DNA of 64,000 nt from Ignavibacteria bacterium UBA2333 (GTDB lineage: Bacteria > Bacteroidota > Ignavibacteria > Kapaibacteriales > Kapaibacteriaceae): NCBI GenBank assembly GCA_002344895.1, contig DDUR01000024.1, positions 1 to 64,000 on the forward strand. The letters run 5' to 3'. The notes under the pieces were generated by a model that was not told where the DNA came from, searched no databases, and saw nothing but the letters and a program-made list of their open reading frames with translations. A program made the position numbers and the translations under genes. Shown piece after piece: positions 18,963 to 27,749 of this stretch. How positions within the stretch are numbered: position 1 is the stretch's first letter; every line of letters begins with the position of its first letter.

Positions 18963-19331
18963 ATGGATGGCAGCATGAAGCACGAGCAGATTGAAATACG
19001 GGAGGAATTGACGGCGACGATACTGTCTCTTGAGGGACAGTTCGTTGGTGGAGACGAGACGGATGCGCTTCGAGACGTCCTTCGTGACATCTCAACGAGG
19101 AAAACAGCAGACATCATCGTCGACCTCACAAACGTCAGTTACGTCAACTCTTCCTTCATCAGTGCCTTGCTGGCCGCTCATGCATCGATCGCCCGTAAGG
19201 GTGGCACCATTTCCGTCTGTGGACTCAACGACACAATTGCGAACATCTTTGCCGTTTCAAAACTGAATCTCATCTTCGCGATCTCTGGAGACGTTTCATC
19301 GGCTCTTGCTGATCGACTTTCAAAGCAGTAA
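18963..19331 (+). CDS. STAS-domain protein, anti-anti-sigma factor-like
   Basis: 122 residues from ATG 18963; ATG 18975 is equally plausible, and the frame open from 18906 has no support. The whole protein is one STAS domain: IEIREELTATILSLEGQF, then IIVDLTNVSYVNSSFISALL, then ARKGGTISVCGLND. In anti-sigma antagonists such as SpoIIAA, a Ser near the VNSS position is phosphorylated by a partner kinase to switch binding. Ser-Ser is kept here, but the usual Asp before it is Asn. No RsbW-type kinase or phosphatase is adjacent, so the partner is unknown. Confidence 0.8.
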   Translation: MDGSMKHEQIEIREELTATILSLEGQFVGGDETDALRDVLRDISTRKTADIIVDLTNVSYVNSSFISALLAAHASIARKGGTISVCGLNDTIANIFAVSKLNLIFAISGDVSSALADRLSKQ

Positions 19332-19362
19332 ACAAACAAATTCTGTACCACCTGGGTGTCCC

Positions 19363-20157
19363 ATGAAAAACCTGACGAACGTCATCATCATCCTGGCCTG
19401 TCTGGCAGCTGCGTATCTCGTCTTTTACTTCGTGCTTGGTGCACCGGGGAACTTTACAAATCCTGAGACGGGAGAAGTTGACTTCCACGTTCCACAGAAT
19501 GCCTTAGGGATGATTTTCACGGGTGGACCACTTGTAGGTCTTCTGATCGCTTGTATTCTGCTTGCTATTACGTACGTCGTTGAGCGGATGCTTTCGATCG
19601 GTAAGGCACAAGGCGCGGGCAACATGCATACGTTTGGTAAAAAGATTGTTGACCTTGTCGAAAAGGGTCAGTTTGACGCTGCTGTTAAAGAATGTGATTC
19701 ACAGCGTGGCTCCCTTGCCAACGTCCTGCGTGCAGCAATTGAGCGATTCCGTTCCGTTGAAGCAGACGCAAAACTTACGCCGGAGCAAAAACTTGCTGAA
19801 GTTCAGCGTGTTATCGACGAAAACATGAATCTCGAAACACCATTGCTCGAAAAGAATCTCGTAATTCTCTCAACGGTTGCATCGGTTTCGACGATGATTG
19901 GACTTCTCGGAACGACGGTTGGTATGATCCGGTCGTTCCAGGCGCTTGGTGCTGGAGGCACGGTTTCTGCCCAGTCCCTCTCGGTTGGTATTTCTGAAGC
20001 TCTCTACAACACAGCTGGTGGTCTTGTTGCAGCTGTAATTGCCATCGTTGCGTTCAACTTCTTCACGACGAAGGTTGACAATTTTACGTATACGATGGAC
20101 GAGACGATTCTCGATCTGATGGAAACACTTGCAGTGCGTACAGGCGGCAAGGTCTGA
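19363..20157 (+). CDS. exbB: MotA/TolQ/ExbB proton channel family protein
   Basis: 264 residues from ATG 19363. A membrane helix lies at residues 5-28 and a second near 48-68. A cytoplasmic helical region follows, then the conserved channel pair (about 165-240) with LGTTVGMIRSFQALG and SEALYNTAGGLVAAVIAIVAFNFF. With ExbD it forms the proton-driven motor that energises TonB. The next three genes supply ExbD twice and TonB, with gaps or overlaps of a few bases, so this is one operon. Confidence 0.92.
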   Translation: MKNLTNVIIILACLAAAYLVFYFVLGAPGNFTNPETGEVDFHVPQNALGMIFTGGPLVGLLIACILLAITYVVERMLSIGKAQGAGNMHTFGKKIVDLVEKGQFDAAVKECDSQRGSLANVLRAAIERFRSVEADAKLTPEQKLAEVQRVIDENMNLETPLLEKNLVILSTVASVSTMIGLLGTTVGMIRSFQALGAGGTVSAQSLSVGISEALYNTAGGLVAAVIAIVAFNFFTTKVDNFTYTMDETILDLMETLAVRTGGKV

Positions 20158-20179
20158 TCACCGACACCGAGACCAAACA

Positions 20180-20698
20180 ATGTCGAAAGTCAAAAAGAAA
20201 CGCGTTGGATTTGTCCTTGACATGACGCCGCTGGTGGATATTACCTTCCTCCTGCTCACGTTTTTCATGTTCACGGCCAAGTTTAAGAGCGAGTCAGAAG
20301 AGAATCAAGTTGTTATTAAACGTCCCAAGACGTCGGCTGATACCACCAAGGTGCCAGAAAACAATCTTGCTCTACTGAAAATCGGAATTGATTCTGCATC
20401 AAAGGACACGGCGTACTATTTCTCGATGGTCAATGAGCAAGACATCATTGGTGTTCGAGAAAAGCTCCGTGAAAAGGGTTTCCCCAATGTGACTGATAAT
20501 CAGGTGACGTATGTCATCAGAGACACAACTTGGTTGGAAACAGCAGTGGAGGCAGCACGTTATACAAACCTCAACGTGAAGTTTGCTGTAGATGCTGATT
20601 CATCCGTCTCATATCGCTGGATTGAGCAAGCGATGAATTCGATGCGGAAGAAGCTTGCTACACAATTCTATTTCGTCACCGACAAACAGGGAGGATAA
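20180..20698 (+). CDS. exbD: ExbD/TolR-family biopolymer transport protein (first copy)
   Basis: 172 residues from ATG 20180. The N-terminal cytoplasmic KKKRVGF leads into one membrane helix with the proton-carrying aspartate in MTPLVDITFLLLTFFMF. The periplasmic domain has the ExbD fold with an unusual acidic insert (residues about 45-110). A second ExbD follows after three bases and shares the MTPLVDITFLLLTFFM segment, pointing to a duplication with divergent periplasmic domains. Two different ExbD chains may form a hetero-dimer in the ExbB pentamer. Confidence 0.9.
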   Translation: MSKVKKKRVGFVLDMTPLVDITFLLLTFFMFTAKFKSESEENQVVIKRPKTSADTTKVPENNLALLKIGIDSASKDTAYYFSMVNEQDIIGVREKLREKGFPNVTDNQVTYVIRDTTWLETAVEAARYTNLNVKFAVDADSSVSYRWIEQAMNSMRKKLATQFYFVTDKQGG

Positions 20699-20701
20699 GC
20701 C

Positions 20702-21256
20702 ATGGCTGGTGGAGGTGAAGCCCTCGGTGGCGGTGGAAAACAGCGCCGTGGAAAAGGTGGCAAACGAAAGGCAAAAAAACGAGTCGGTTTCCGGCTTGAC
20801 ATGACGCCACTCGTGGATATTACATTCCTTCTGTTGACGTTCTTCATGTTGACAACGTCCATGATTACGCCACAGACGATGGAGATGAATGTTCCACCGC
20901 AACAGGAAATCGACGTACCGGTTAAGGAATCGGAATTGCTGACCATCATTATTCGTAACGATGGTAAACTTTTTGTAAAAGTCACAGGCAAGGATGAAGC
21001 TCGACTCGTACGACTTTCCGAACTACGTACCGTTGTGGTTGAACAGAATATCGCTCTGCGCAACCGGTGTATCGTTTCATTAAAGTCCGATCCCAATGTT
21101 GCTTACGGTTCGGTCGTGAGAGTGCTCGACATGCTTAACCAGGCAGAATCCGCAATCATTCAAGGGTTGCGTCAGAATGGTGTAAATGAGCGTCGTCGCA
21201 TTTTCACAGTTGCACCGTTTACGGATAAGGATCGAGAGGAGGTTGCTGGCTTATGA
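20702..21256 (+). CDS. exbD: ExbD/TolR-family biopolymer transport protein (second copy)
   Basis: 184 residues. A Gly/Lys-rich cytoplasmic tail (MAGGGEALGGGGKQRRGKGG) precedes the helix, which has the same MTPLVDITFLLLTFFM motif and essential aspartate as the first copy. The periplasmic part (LLTIIIRNDGKLFVKVTG, SLKSDPNVAYGSVVRVLDML) is the standard TolR/ExbD fold and is better conserved than in the first copy. Its end overlaps tonB by an ATGA. Confidence 0.9.
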   Translation: MAGGGEALGGGGKQRRGKGGKRKAKKRVGFRLDMTPLVDITFLLLTFFMLTTSMITPQTMEMNVPPQQEIDVPVKESELLTIIIRNDGKLFVKVTGKDEARLVRLSELRTVVVEQNIALRNRCIVSLKSDPNVAYGSVVRVLDMLNQAESAIIQGLRQNGVNERRRIFTVAPFTDKDREEVAGL

Positions 21257-22044
21257 CATCAACGTCAGCAGCACTAACGTCACCGCTGAAATACGGTGCT
21301 CTAGAACTCAAGGAGATCATTGCTCGGAATACGAAGAAGGCATTTGTCTATACAATCTCCCTTCTTCTTCTGCTTGCACTAATCTCGTTCACATACAAGC
21401 TCGTGTACGACCTGATCTTTCCACCGCCAAACGTGGTAAAGGTTAAGGGAATTCGTGTGAGCCTTGTTGATCTGCCGCCACCACAGTTGGTGGATCAACC
21501 GCCCCCTCCGCCCCCTCCAACAACTGTTCCATTGTCTGCGGGTGGTCCAGCAGCTCGTGCTGGTACACCGGTTTCCGTACCTGATGCAATGTTAGCACCG
21601 GACGTAAAAGACTTTGCGAGCGTTGATGAAATTGCCCGGGCATCTGCTGAAGGTGGTTCAGGTGAAGACATGGGTGGTTTTGCTGATGGACTGGGTGTAG
21701 ATCCAAACGCAAACATTCAGATTGCAACTCGCGAAGAAGATCCAGGAATTGACGACTTCGTATACGCTGAAGAACAGCCTAAGTTTGACTTTGGTGAACT
21801 TCAGTCGCGCGTGAAGTATCCTGACATGGCTCGCGAGAAGGGCATTCAAGGTAAGGTTGTCGTGCGGGTTCTCATTGACAAGGACGGCAGTATTGCCAAG
21901 TACGTCGTTGTGGAGTCTGCACACAAGCTGCTTGAACCCGAAGCCGTCAAGGCGGTATTAGCAACGACGTTTACGCCTGCCAAACAGAATGGTCAACCAA
22001 CAAAGATCTGGATATCGATTCCGGTGAACTTCCGAATCCGATAA
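21253..22044 (+). CDS. tonB: Energy transducer TonB
   Basis: 263 residues. Membrane helix at about 34-56. The periplasmic stretch contains LPPPQLVDQPPPPPPPTT (about 76-93), a short proline spacer. The C-terminal TonB domain (about 175-263) has VKYPDMAREKGIQGKVVVRVLIDKDGSI and ends WISIPVNFRIR. TonB carries energy from the ExbB/ExbD motor to outer-membrane receptors. No TonB-dependent receptor is encoded in this window. Confidence 0.93.
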   Translation: MTSTSAALTSPLKYGALELKEIIARNTKKAFVYTISLLLLLALISFTYKLVYDLIFPPPNVVKVKGIRVSLVDLPPPQLVDQPPPPPPPTTVPLSAGGPAARAGTPVSVPDAMLAPDVKDFASVDEIARASAEGGSGEDMGGFADGLGVDPNANIQIATREEDPGIDDFVYAEEQPKFDFGELQSRVKYPDMAREKGIQGKVVVRVLIDKDGSIAKYVVVESAHKLLEPEAVKAVLATTFTPAKQNGQPTKIWISIPVNFRIR

Positions 22045-22053
22045 CAGGGTTTC

Positions 22054-22254
22054 TTGTTACACGTCGTAAATATCGTTGTCCGAAGTGCCTACATCATTGT
22101 AGGCATTTCTGTTCTTGCGGGTGTACCGGCACTCGAGTCTCCATTACGAGAAGCACTCGGAACCGTTGCCGTACTGTACGGCGTGTTTCGGCTTGTGACG
22201 TACTTCAATGCTCGAAGGAGGTATCAACATGACAACGAAACAACAGATCAGTAA
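22054..22254 (+). CDS. Small membrane protein of unknown function
   Basis: 66 codons starting at TTG 22054 (a GTG at 22063 is possible), ten bases after tonB and overlapping the following lipoprotein gene by 26 bases. Two hydrophobic stretches, about residues 4-26 and 34-50, end in a charged RRRYQHDNETTDQ tail. I do not recognise a family. Its fit in the gap between tonB and the next gene supports it being real, but the non-ATG start and small size leave doubt. Confidence 0.5.
   Translation: MLHVVNIVVRSAYIIVGISVLAGVPALESPLREALGTVAVLYGVFRLVTYFNARRRYQHDNETTDQ
22215..22222 (+). promoter_or_regulatory. Ribosome binding site of the PstS-like gene
   Basis: AAGGAGGT, six bases before ATG 22229. 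It is one of the strongest such sites here and decides that start over the TTG at 22208. It lies inside the preceding small gene. Confidence 0.7.
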
Positions 22255-23179
22255 AGCGGTGATTGCCCTTGGTGCGGCCGTGCTGCTTTCGTCATGTGGT
22301 AACGAAGGCACAACGTCCGATGGAAAGGTCCAGGAGACGGCAATTCGTGGATCAGCCGTCATCCTTGTCGACGAAGAGATTGCTGGGTTACTTGAACCGG
22401 CAAAGAAGTTGTACGATAAAGCTCACCCTGATGCAAAGGTGACATTTCAACACGTTTCGTCGCGCGATGCGGTACACAACTTACTCGATGGCTCAGCTCG
22501 AGGAATTGTTCTTGCGCGAAACTTTGTAGAAGACGAAACGCAGGCTGTAACTGCCGCGAACAGAAAGCCATTCCCTCAGAGTATACTTGCAAAGGATGCT
22601 ATCGTTTTCTATGCGGCGAAGTCTTTCCCGTACGATACGATGTCGTCTGAACACATTGTTATGTGGTTCCGTGGCGACCTGAAGTCAGATTCTTTCCGGT
22701 CACAGTATCCAAACCTGAACACAGCCCCGACCTTTGTCGTACCTGGTGTTAACTCAAGCGTGACGGCGAATGTTGTCAACATTGTACTGAATGGTAAGAG
22801 TCCTGCACGTGGCTCATTAACATCCCTTGAAGGCCGTGATAGTGTCAAAACGTACGTATTACGGACAAAAAATGCCATTGGAGTAGGACTACTCAGCCAA
22901 TTCGTACGCGATACGTCCGTCAAACTCCTTCAACTAAGTTATCGCGATTCGGCAGGTGTGTACCAATCACCAAAACCGGTACATCAAGCCTACGTTGCCA
23001 TGAAGAAGTATCCGTTCATCGTACCCATCGTCATGATGTTACGAGACCCAGTTGGTCAGTACAATCTGCCAGGTGGTGTTTTGCAATATCTCGCGCGTAC
23101 GGGTGATGTGCAGCGGACATTTCTTGATGCCGGTATCGTACCGGGATATGCGCGAATTGAACTCACACTACCAGAATGA
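22229..23179 (+). CDS. PstS-like substrate-binding lipoprotein of the TonB cluster
   Basis: 316 residues. Lipoprotein signal MTTKQQISKAVIALGAAVLLSSC puts the lipid on Cys23. The rest fits the periplasmic phosphate-binding fold: ILVDEEIAGLLEPAKKLYDKAHPDAKV, then LAKDAIVFYAAKSFP, and a VPGVNSSVTANVVN loop. There is no phosphate ABC transporter next to it. It lies inside the ExbB-ExbD-ExbD-TonB run and ends in an ATGA overlap with a TPR gene, an order also found in other Bacteroidota. It may serve the TonB system rather than phosphate uptake; its ligand is unknown. Confidence 0.8.
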   Translation: MTTKQQISKAVIALGAAVLLSSCGNEGTTSDGKVQETAIRGSAVILVDEEIAGLLEPAKKLYDKAHPDAKVTFQHVSSRDAVHNLLDGSARGIVLARNFVEDETQAVTAANRKPFPQSILAKDAIVFYAAKSFPYDTMSSEHIVMWFRGDLKSDSFRSQYPNLNTAPTFVVPGVNSSVTANVVNIVLNGKSPARGSLTSLEGRDSVKTYVLRTKNAIGVGLLSQFVRDTSVKLLQLSYRDSAGVYQSPKPVHQAYVAMKKYPFIVPIVMMLRDPVGQYNLPGGVLQYLARTGDVQRTFLDAGIVPGYARIELTLPE

Positions 23180-24894
23180 GACTCATGATTTCTCGGATGA
23201 TCTCTGTCGCCGTTTTTTTGTTTGTAGTTGTTCCGACAGTGTCGTTCGCACAATCTGCGTATGACCGTGCATTGGAATCTGCAGGCAACGGAGACTATGC
23301 AACCGCTGTAATTCACATACGCGAGGCCATGAAGGGTTCTCCGAATGAAGAGACCATAGGCCTTGCAGCCAATATTTACCTCGAGTTAGAAAGTTTTGAT
23401 ACAGCCGTTGTTTACGCAAAACGACTCTATGAAGAGGATGATGACAACGCTGCCTACGTCCGCTTGTATGCAAAGACCCTCATTGCTGCCCAACGAGCAC
23501 CAGAGGCCGTCACGATTCTCAGAAAGCAGATCAAGAAGGAACCCGACGTAAACTCCTACCTCGTCCTCGTAGATGCATTGTTAGGTGCCGACTCTGTGAG
23601 TGCTGCGGAGCTCGTAGCTACAACGGCAAAACAAAAGTTTAGTAAGGAGGCCAATGCCTATTTGGCACTTGGCAACCTATACTTCAATTACAAACCGCAG
23701 CCGGTTCTTGAACTCGCCGTCAAGAACTATGAAGAAGCCTTAAAACTTGAGCCAGCCCTCGTTCAGGCACACTTTAACCTTGCCCAGTCCTACTGGAAGA
23801 TGGCAAACCGTGAAAGCGATGAGGATCTTGGAAACGAACTCTTTAAGCGGTCACTTCAAGAGTGGAATGAGGTATCACAGCTCGATCCATCTAATGCTCG
23901 GGCATGGTTTGAACAAGGTAAGATCTTTTATTTGGCAAAACGCTACGGAGACGCTGCCAAAGCGCTCACGGAGTATCGTAAACTTCGTCCAGTAGGCACA
24001 GGAAATCCCCTTGCTTCCTGGTATCTCGGAAAGTCGTTTTATGAGATGAGACTTTGCGATTCAGCACGTGTCCATCTCGACGATGCGGCTGCACAGGTCG
24101 ACTCGGTGCGGCCCCTTGCCACGTTATACATGGCTCGTTGTTTTATCTTCACCAAGGACTTCAAGGGTGCAACAGCGAAGTATGCCGCTACGAATCCGAC
24201 AGTGATGGAGGGAAGTGACTATTGGTATCAAGGAAGTGCCCTCGTACTCACGGGTGATACTGTTGGAGCAATGACGGCCATGGATAAGGGTGTAGAACTT
24301 GATCCATCCCAATGTGCACTGATGTTCCGGTACGGAGCACTTCTGAGCAGCAAGGCGATGTATACAAAGTCGTCCTCCGTCTTCCGCAAACGACTCGAAT
24401 CCTGCAGTGATTCGCTTGATGCCCGAGTACTCGCCTTCATTGGAAACAACTTCTTTGCCGACAGCCTCGTGGACTCAGCTGAAGCATACTACCGCAAGGC
24501 TGTGTTGAAGGATTCTGTGAATCCGTACTTCATCAATCGTCTTGCAGAAGTGGCGACGATTAAGGGTGATGCACAGGGAGCAAAAGCGCTGTATGAAAAG
24601 GCGATTACCCTTGGAACGATCTCAGAAGCACAAGCAGATAAGGTTCAAGCAGAGGTCGCCCTCGGAAAACTGGCCGGAATAGGACTCCAGGAAAAGGACT
24701 GGTCTGGCATCATTGGAACGTCCAAACGACTCGTAACCCTGAACCCAAAATCGCTTCTTGGATGGATCTATCTCGGCGTCGGTCATCAAGGCGCGTCGAA
24801 CAAGGACGAGGCTTGTAAGGCATATCGTGAAGCCTTAAAAATTGACCCAAACAACAAAACTGCCAAGGACAACCTTAAGGGACTGGGCTGTTAA
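23176..24894 (+). CDS. Periplasmic TPR-repeat protein of the TonB cluster
   Basis: 572 residues with a signal peptide ending near VVPTVSFAQ; the ATGA overlaps the preceding gene. The remainder is a chain of about twelve 34-residue TPR hairpins, visible from AYDRALESAGNGDYATAVIHI to the last, WIYLGVGHQGASNKDEACKAYREALKIDPNN. TPR arrays are scaffolds for protein contacts. Its place as the last gene of the run suggests a periplasmic partner of TonB or of the lipoprotein upstream. Confidence 0.85.
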   Translation: MRLMISRMISVAVFLFVVVPTVSFAQSAYDRALESAGNGDYATAVIHIREAMKGSPNEETIGLAANIYLELESFDTAVVYAKRLYEEDDDNAAYVRLYAKTLIAAQRAPEAVTILRKQIKKEPDVNSYLVLVDALLGADSVSAAELVATTAKQKFSKEANAYLALGNLYFNYKPQPVLELAVKNYEEALKLEPALVQAHFNLAQSYWKMANRESDEDLGNELFKRSLQEWNEVSQLDPSNARAWFEQGKIFYLAKRYGDAAKALTEYRKLRPVGTGNPLASWYLGKSFYEMRLCDSARVHLDDAAAQVDSVRPLATLYMARCFIFTKDFKGATAKYAATNPTVMEGSDYWYQGSALVLTGDTVGAMTAMDKGVELDPSQCALMFRYGALLSSKAMYTKSSSVFRKRLESCSDSLDARVLAFIGNNFFADSLVDSAEAYYRKAVLKDSVNPYFINRLAEVATIKGDAQGAKALYEKAITLGTISEAQADKVQAEVALGKLAGIGLQEKDWSGIIGTSKRLVTLNPKSLLGWIYLGVGHQGASNKDEACKAYREALKIDPNNKTAKDNLKGLGC

Positions 24895-24921
24895 GTATGA
24901 AGAGGGGACTCTTCGGTGGTT

Positions 24922-24951
24922 TTGTGAATCGCCGTAAGTGCCGTATCTTCG
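24922..24951 (+). promoter_or_regulatory. Probable promoter of the yceD-rpmF-fab cluster
   Basis: TTG at 24922-24924 and TATCTTCG at 24944-24951, spaced 19 bases. The start of the first gene is 34 bases after the box. The sequence CCGTATCTTCGTG recurs before the biotin-carrier gene at 41610-41621, supporting a shared promoter element. Confidence 0.45.
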
Positions 24952-24984
24952 TGGTCTTGTGATGAGTTTCCGGACCTAACGACC

Positions 24985-25509
24985 GTGATTTCCATCGATA
25001 TCATCGGATTGCAGGACGGATCACATCCGATTGCACTCGACATCTCCGCAGCCGACATACCAGGGCTTTCCCCCGAGTATGTGGGCTCCGTGGTGATTGA
25101 TGGTACTCTGCACAAAATCGGGAAACGATTTCAGCTTGACACTGAAGTCGAAGCGACAGCACGCCTTGTTTGCGACCGATCACTTGAAGAGTACGACGAG
25201 CAGATTGTGACGGAACTCGGACTTGACTTTGTTGTTGACAGCGCCTTGGCCCTCAAACAAGAAGGTCATCTTGACGAACTTGACGACGATGACGTTCGAG
25301 GACTCCGCGACGACGCACGCACACTCGACATTACTGACGACGTTCGGCAGTTGCTGATACTTGGACTCCCCATGAAGCGAGTTGCACCACAGTATCGAAC
25401 AGCGGAACTCACGGACATCCATCCGATCCTTGGCAGTGATTCTTCGGAATCCTCCAGCGATACGATCGATGATCGTTGGGCAGCCCTCAAAGACATCAAA
25501 CGACCGTAA
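24985..25509 (+). CDS. yceD: YceD-family (DUF177) protein linked to ribosomal protein L32
   Basis: 174 residues from GTG 24985. The order yceD-rpmF-plsX is conserved in very many bacteria, and YceD is tied to 23S rRNA accumulation. Typical features are the beta-rich N-terminal half (GTLHKIGKRFQLDTEVEATARLVCDRSLEEY) and the acidic second half (DELDDDDVRGLRDDARTLDI). The usual CxxC pair at the middle is reduced to a single Cys, since the second is Ser in VCDRSLEEY. It ends LKDIKRP just before rpmF. Confidence 0.82.
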   Translation: MISIDIIGLQDGSHPIALDISAADIPGLSPEYVGSVVIDGTLHKIGKRFQLDTEVEATARLVCDRSLEEYDEQIVTELGLDFVVDSALALKQEGHLDELDDDDVRGLRDDARTLDITDDVRQLLILGLPMKRVAPQYRTAELTDIHPILGSDSSESSSDTIDDRWAALKDIKRP

Positions 25510-25527
25510 TCTCATCGGAGAATCATC

Positions 25528-25704
25528 ATGCCGAATCCTAAGCGCCGGCACTCAAAATCACGCAGCGCAAAGCGCCGCACACACTATAAGGCCACGGCTC
25601 CATCGACAATGTCGTGCCCAAACTGTAGTGCTACCAAGCAACCGCATATCGTCTGCCACTCCTGCGGATACTACAACGGCCGAAAGATCCTGAACGTCGA
25701 CTAA
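25528..25704 (+). CDS. rpmF: 50S ribosomal protein L32
   Basis: 58 residues starting MPNPKRRHSKSRSAKRRTHY, the standard L32 N-terminus. Two CxxC pairs (CPNC near residue 30 and CHSC near 43) form the zinc ribbon. It lies 18 bases after yceD and 18 bases before plsX, matching the common yceD-rpmF-plsX-fabH order. Confidence 0.97.
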   Translation: MPNPKRRHSKSRSAKRRTHYKATAPSTMSCPNCSATKQPHIVCHSCGYYNGRKILNVD

Positions 25705-25722
25705 TCGACTCATCGACTGATC

Positions 25723-26757
25723 ATGCGATCATCGAATCGCGTTCGCGTAGTTGTCGACGCCATGGGCGGCGACCATGCGCCAACGAACGAAGTTGAAGGG
25801 GCATTGTTTGCCCTTCGTGAGCTGTCGTCGGAAGTCGAAATCATTCTCGTTGGTAGGGAACAGGAAGTGCAGCGCCTGCTCCCCACAACTCAGGAAGTGA
25901 CGTCGCATATCACCATCGTCCATGCACCAGATGTTGTTGGCATGGGCGACGAGCCGTCGTCGATCGTAAAACATCGTCGAGAATCATCCCTGTACGTCGG
26001 CGTAGATCTACTTCGACGCGGAGAGGCTGATGCCTTTGTCTCCACGGGCAACACCGGTGCCGTGATGGCAACGGCTACCATGGTATGTGGTCGAATTCGT
26101 GGGGTCAGTCGGCCAACGATTGGTTCGTTCTTTCCTACAACACGGGGACGTCCATCCCTCGTTGTTGACGTTGGTGCAAACGTAGATTCCAAACCTCGAT
26201 TTCTGGCGGATTATGCCGTTATGGGTGAGGTGTATTATCGCCTTATCATGGGTATTGAACGTCCAACTGTCGGACTGTTAAACGTGGGCGAAGAAGAAGG
26301 GAAGGGAACTGAGGTAGCGCGCGAAGCCTACGAATTGCTCAAGTCCTTACCCATAAACTTTGTTGGGAACGTTGAAGGACGGGATGTTCTTGCCGGTGAC
26401 TGCGACGTGATCATCTGCGACGGTTTTGAGGGCAATATTGTCCTGAAGTTTGCTGAAAGTGTGATCGGATTTCTCAAACACCGGTTTCGCGCCTTCGCGG
26501 AACGCGGCCCCTTTCAAAAATTCCTCATGGGCGTGTTTAAGCCAGTACTGAAATCTGTCCTCAAGGACATGGATTATCAGGAATATGGAGGCGTCCCTCT
26601 GCTCGGAATTAACGGCGTTGTTATCATTGGTCATGGGTCTTCGTCACCACGAGCGATTGCCACGATGATACGCCGTGCCGTTGACGTCGTTCGACTTGAC
26701 GTAAACGGTACCATCGCACGAGCTCTTGCTCCTGCATCAACAACGGAAGAAGCATGA
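25723..26757 (+). CDS. plsX: Phosphate acyltransferase PlsX
   Basis: 344 residues. Converts acyl-ACP to acyl-phosphate, feeding PlsY in phospholipid synthesis. Signatures: VVDAMGGDHAPTNEVEGA at the start, SSIVKHRRESSLYVG, AFVSTGNTGAVMATA, LVVDVGANVDSKP, and GGVPLLGINGVVIIGHGSS near the end. ATGA overlap with fabH. Confidence 0.96.
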   Translation: MRSSNRVRVVVDAMGGDHAPTNEVEGALFALRELSSEVEIILVGREQEVQRLLPTTQEVTSHITIVHAPDVVGMGDEPSSIVKHRRESSLYVGVDLLRRGEADAFVSTGNTGAVMATATMVCGRIRGVSRPTIGSFFPTTRGRPSLVVDVGANVDSKPRFLADYAVMGEVYYRLIMGIERPTVGLLNVGEEEGKGTEVAREAYELLKSLPINFVGNVEGRDVLAGDCDVIICDGFEGNIVLKFAESVIGFLKHRFRAFAERGPFQKFLMGVFKPVLKSVLKDMDYQEYGGVPLLGINGVVIIGHGSSSPRAIATMIRRAVDVVRLDVNGTIARALAPASTTEEA

Positions 26758-27749
26758 AGGCAGCGATTACGGCCGTGGCACATTGGGTGCCTCCAACCGT
26801 GTATGACAATCACTGGTTTGAGCAAAGAATTGAAACAACGGATGAGTGGATCCGCACACGCACTGGAATCCGTGAACGACGGTTTCTCGGTGAAGGTGGT
26901 GTTACCGACATCCTACTTCCTGCAGCGCAGAAGACACTTGAACGCCGCGGAATTGGTCCCGAAGATGTTGACGTGATTATCGTTGCAACGGTGACTGGTG
27001 ACAGAATCTTTCCATCGAGTGCGGCAATCCTGCAGCGGAAGTTAGGCGCAAAAAATGCCTGGGGATTTGATCTTGGCGGCGCTTGCAGCGGTTTCTTGTA
27101 TGCATTGTCAACGGGTGCGTCTCTTATCGAAAGTGGAGCAGCACGGCGAGTCCTTGTATGTGGTGGCGATAAGATGAGTGCCATCCTGAACTTTGACGAT
27201 CGCGCGACCTGCGTTCTTTTTGGAGACGGTGGTGGCTGCGTCCTACTTGAGCCGGGTGAAGACGATGGATTTGGTGTACTCGACTCGGTTCTGAAGATGG
27301 ACGGAAATGGTGAACCGTTTCTGCACCAGAAAGCCGGTGGATCATTACAACCTCCAACCGTGGAAACAGTCCAGAATAGGCTGCACTACGTGTATCAGGA
27401 AGGTCAGACCGTATTTAAGTCGGCCGTCAAGGGTATGGCAGACGTATCCTACGAAATCATGCAACGGAATAGCCTCACTGCTGACGACGTTGCATGGCTC
27501 ATTCCACATCAGGCAAATCTTCGCATCATCGATGCCACGGCTGAACGGATGGGATTGTCGAAAGACAAGGTTATGATCAATATCGACCGTTATGGAAATA
27601 CAACGGCCGGTACAATTCCAATCTGTTTGAGTGAACTCTACGAACAAGGACGAATTGGACGCGGTGATAACCTCGTCCTCGCAAGTTTTGGAGCAGGGTA
27701 TACGTGGGGCGCAATCCTCGTCAAATGGTCCTTGGAGCGCACAACATGA
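26754..27749 (+). CDS. fabH: 3-oxoacyl-ACP synthase III
   Basis: 331 residues. Condenses acetyl-CoA (or a branched starter) with malonyl-ACP to begin fatty-acid synthesis. The catalytic triad is complete: Cys111 in GGACSGFLYAL, His near 250 in IPHQANLRI, and Asn near 280 in DRYGNTTAGT. The N-terminal TTDEWIRTRTGIRERR matches the family. The stop overlaps the next start by ATGA. Confidence 0.96.
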   Translation: MKAAITAVAHWVPPTVYDNHWFEQRIETTDEWIRTRTGIRERRFLGEGGVTDILLPAAQKTLERRGIGPEDVDVIIVATVTGDRIFPSSAAILQRKLGAKNAWGFDLGGACSGFLYALSTGASLIESGAARRVLVCGGDKMSAILNFDDRATCVLFGDGGGCVLLEPGEDDGFGVLDSVLKMDGNGEPFLHQKAGGSLQPPTVETVQNRLHYVYQEGQTVFKSAVKGMADVSYEIMQRNSLTADDVAWLIPHQANLRIIDATAERMGLSKDKVMINIDRYGNTTAGTIPICLSELYEQGRIGRGDNLVLASFGAGYTWGAILVKWSLERTT

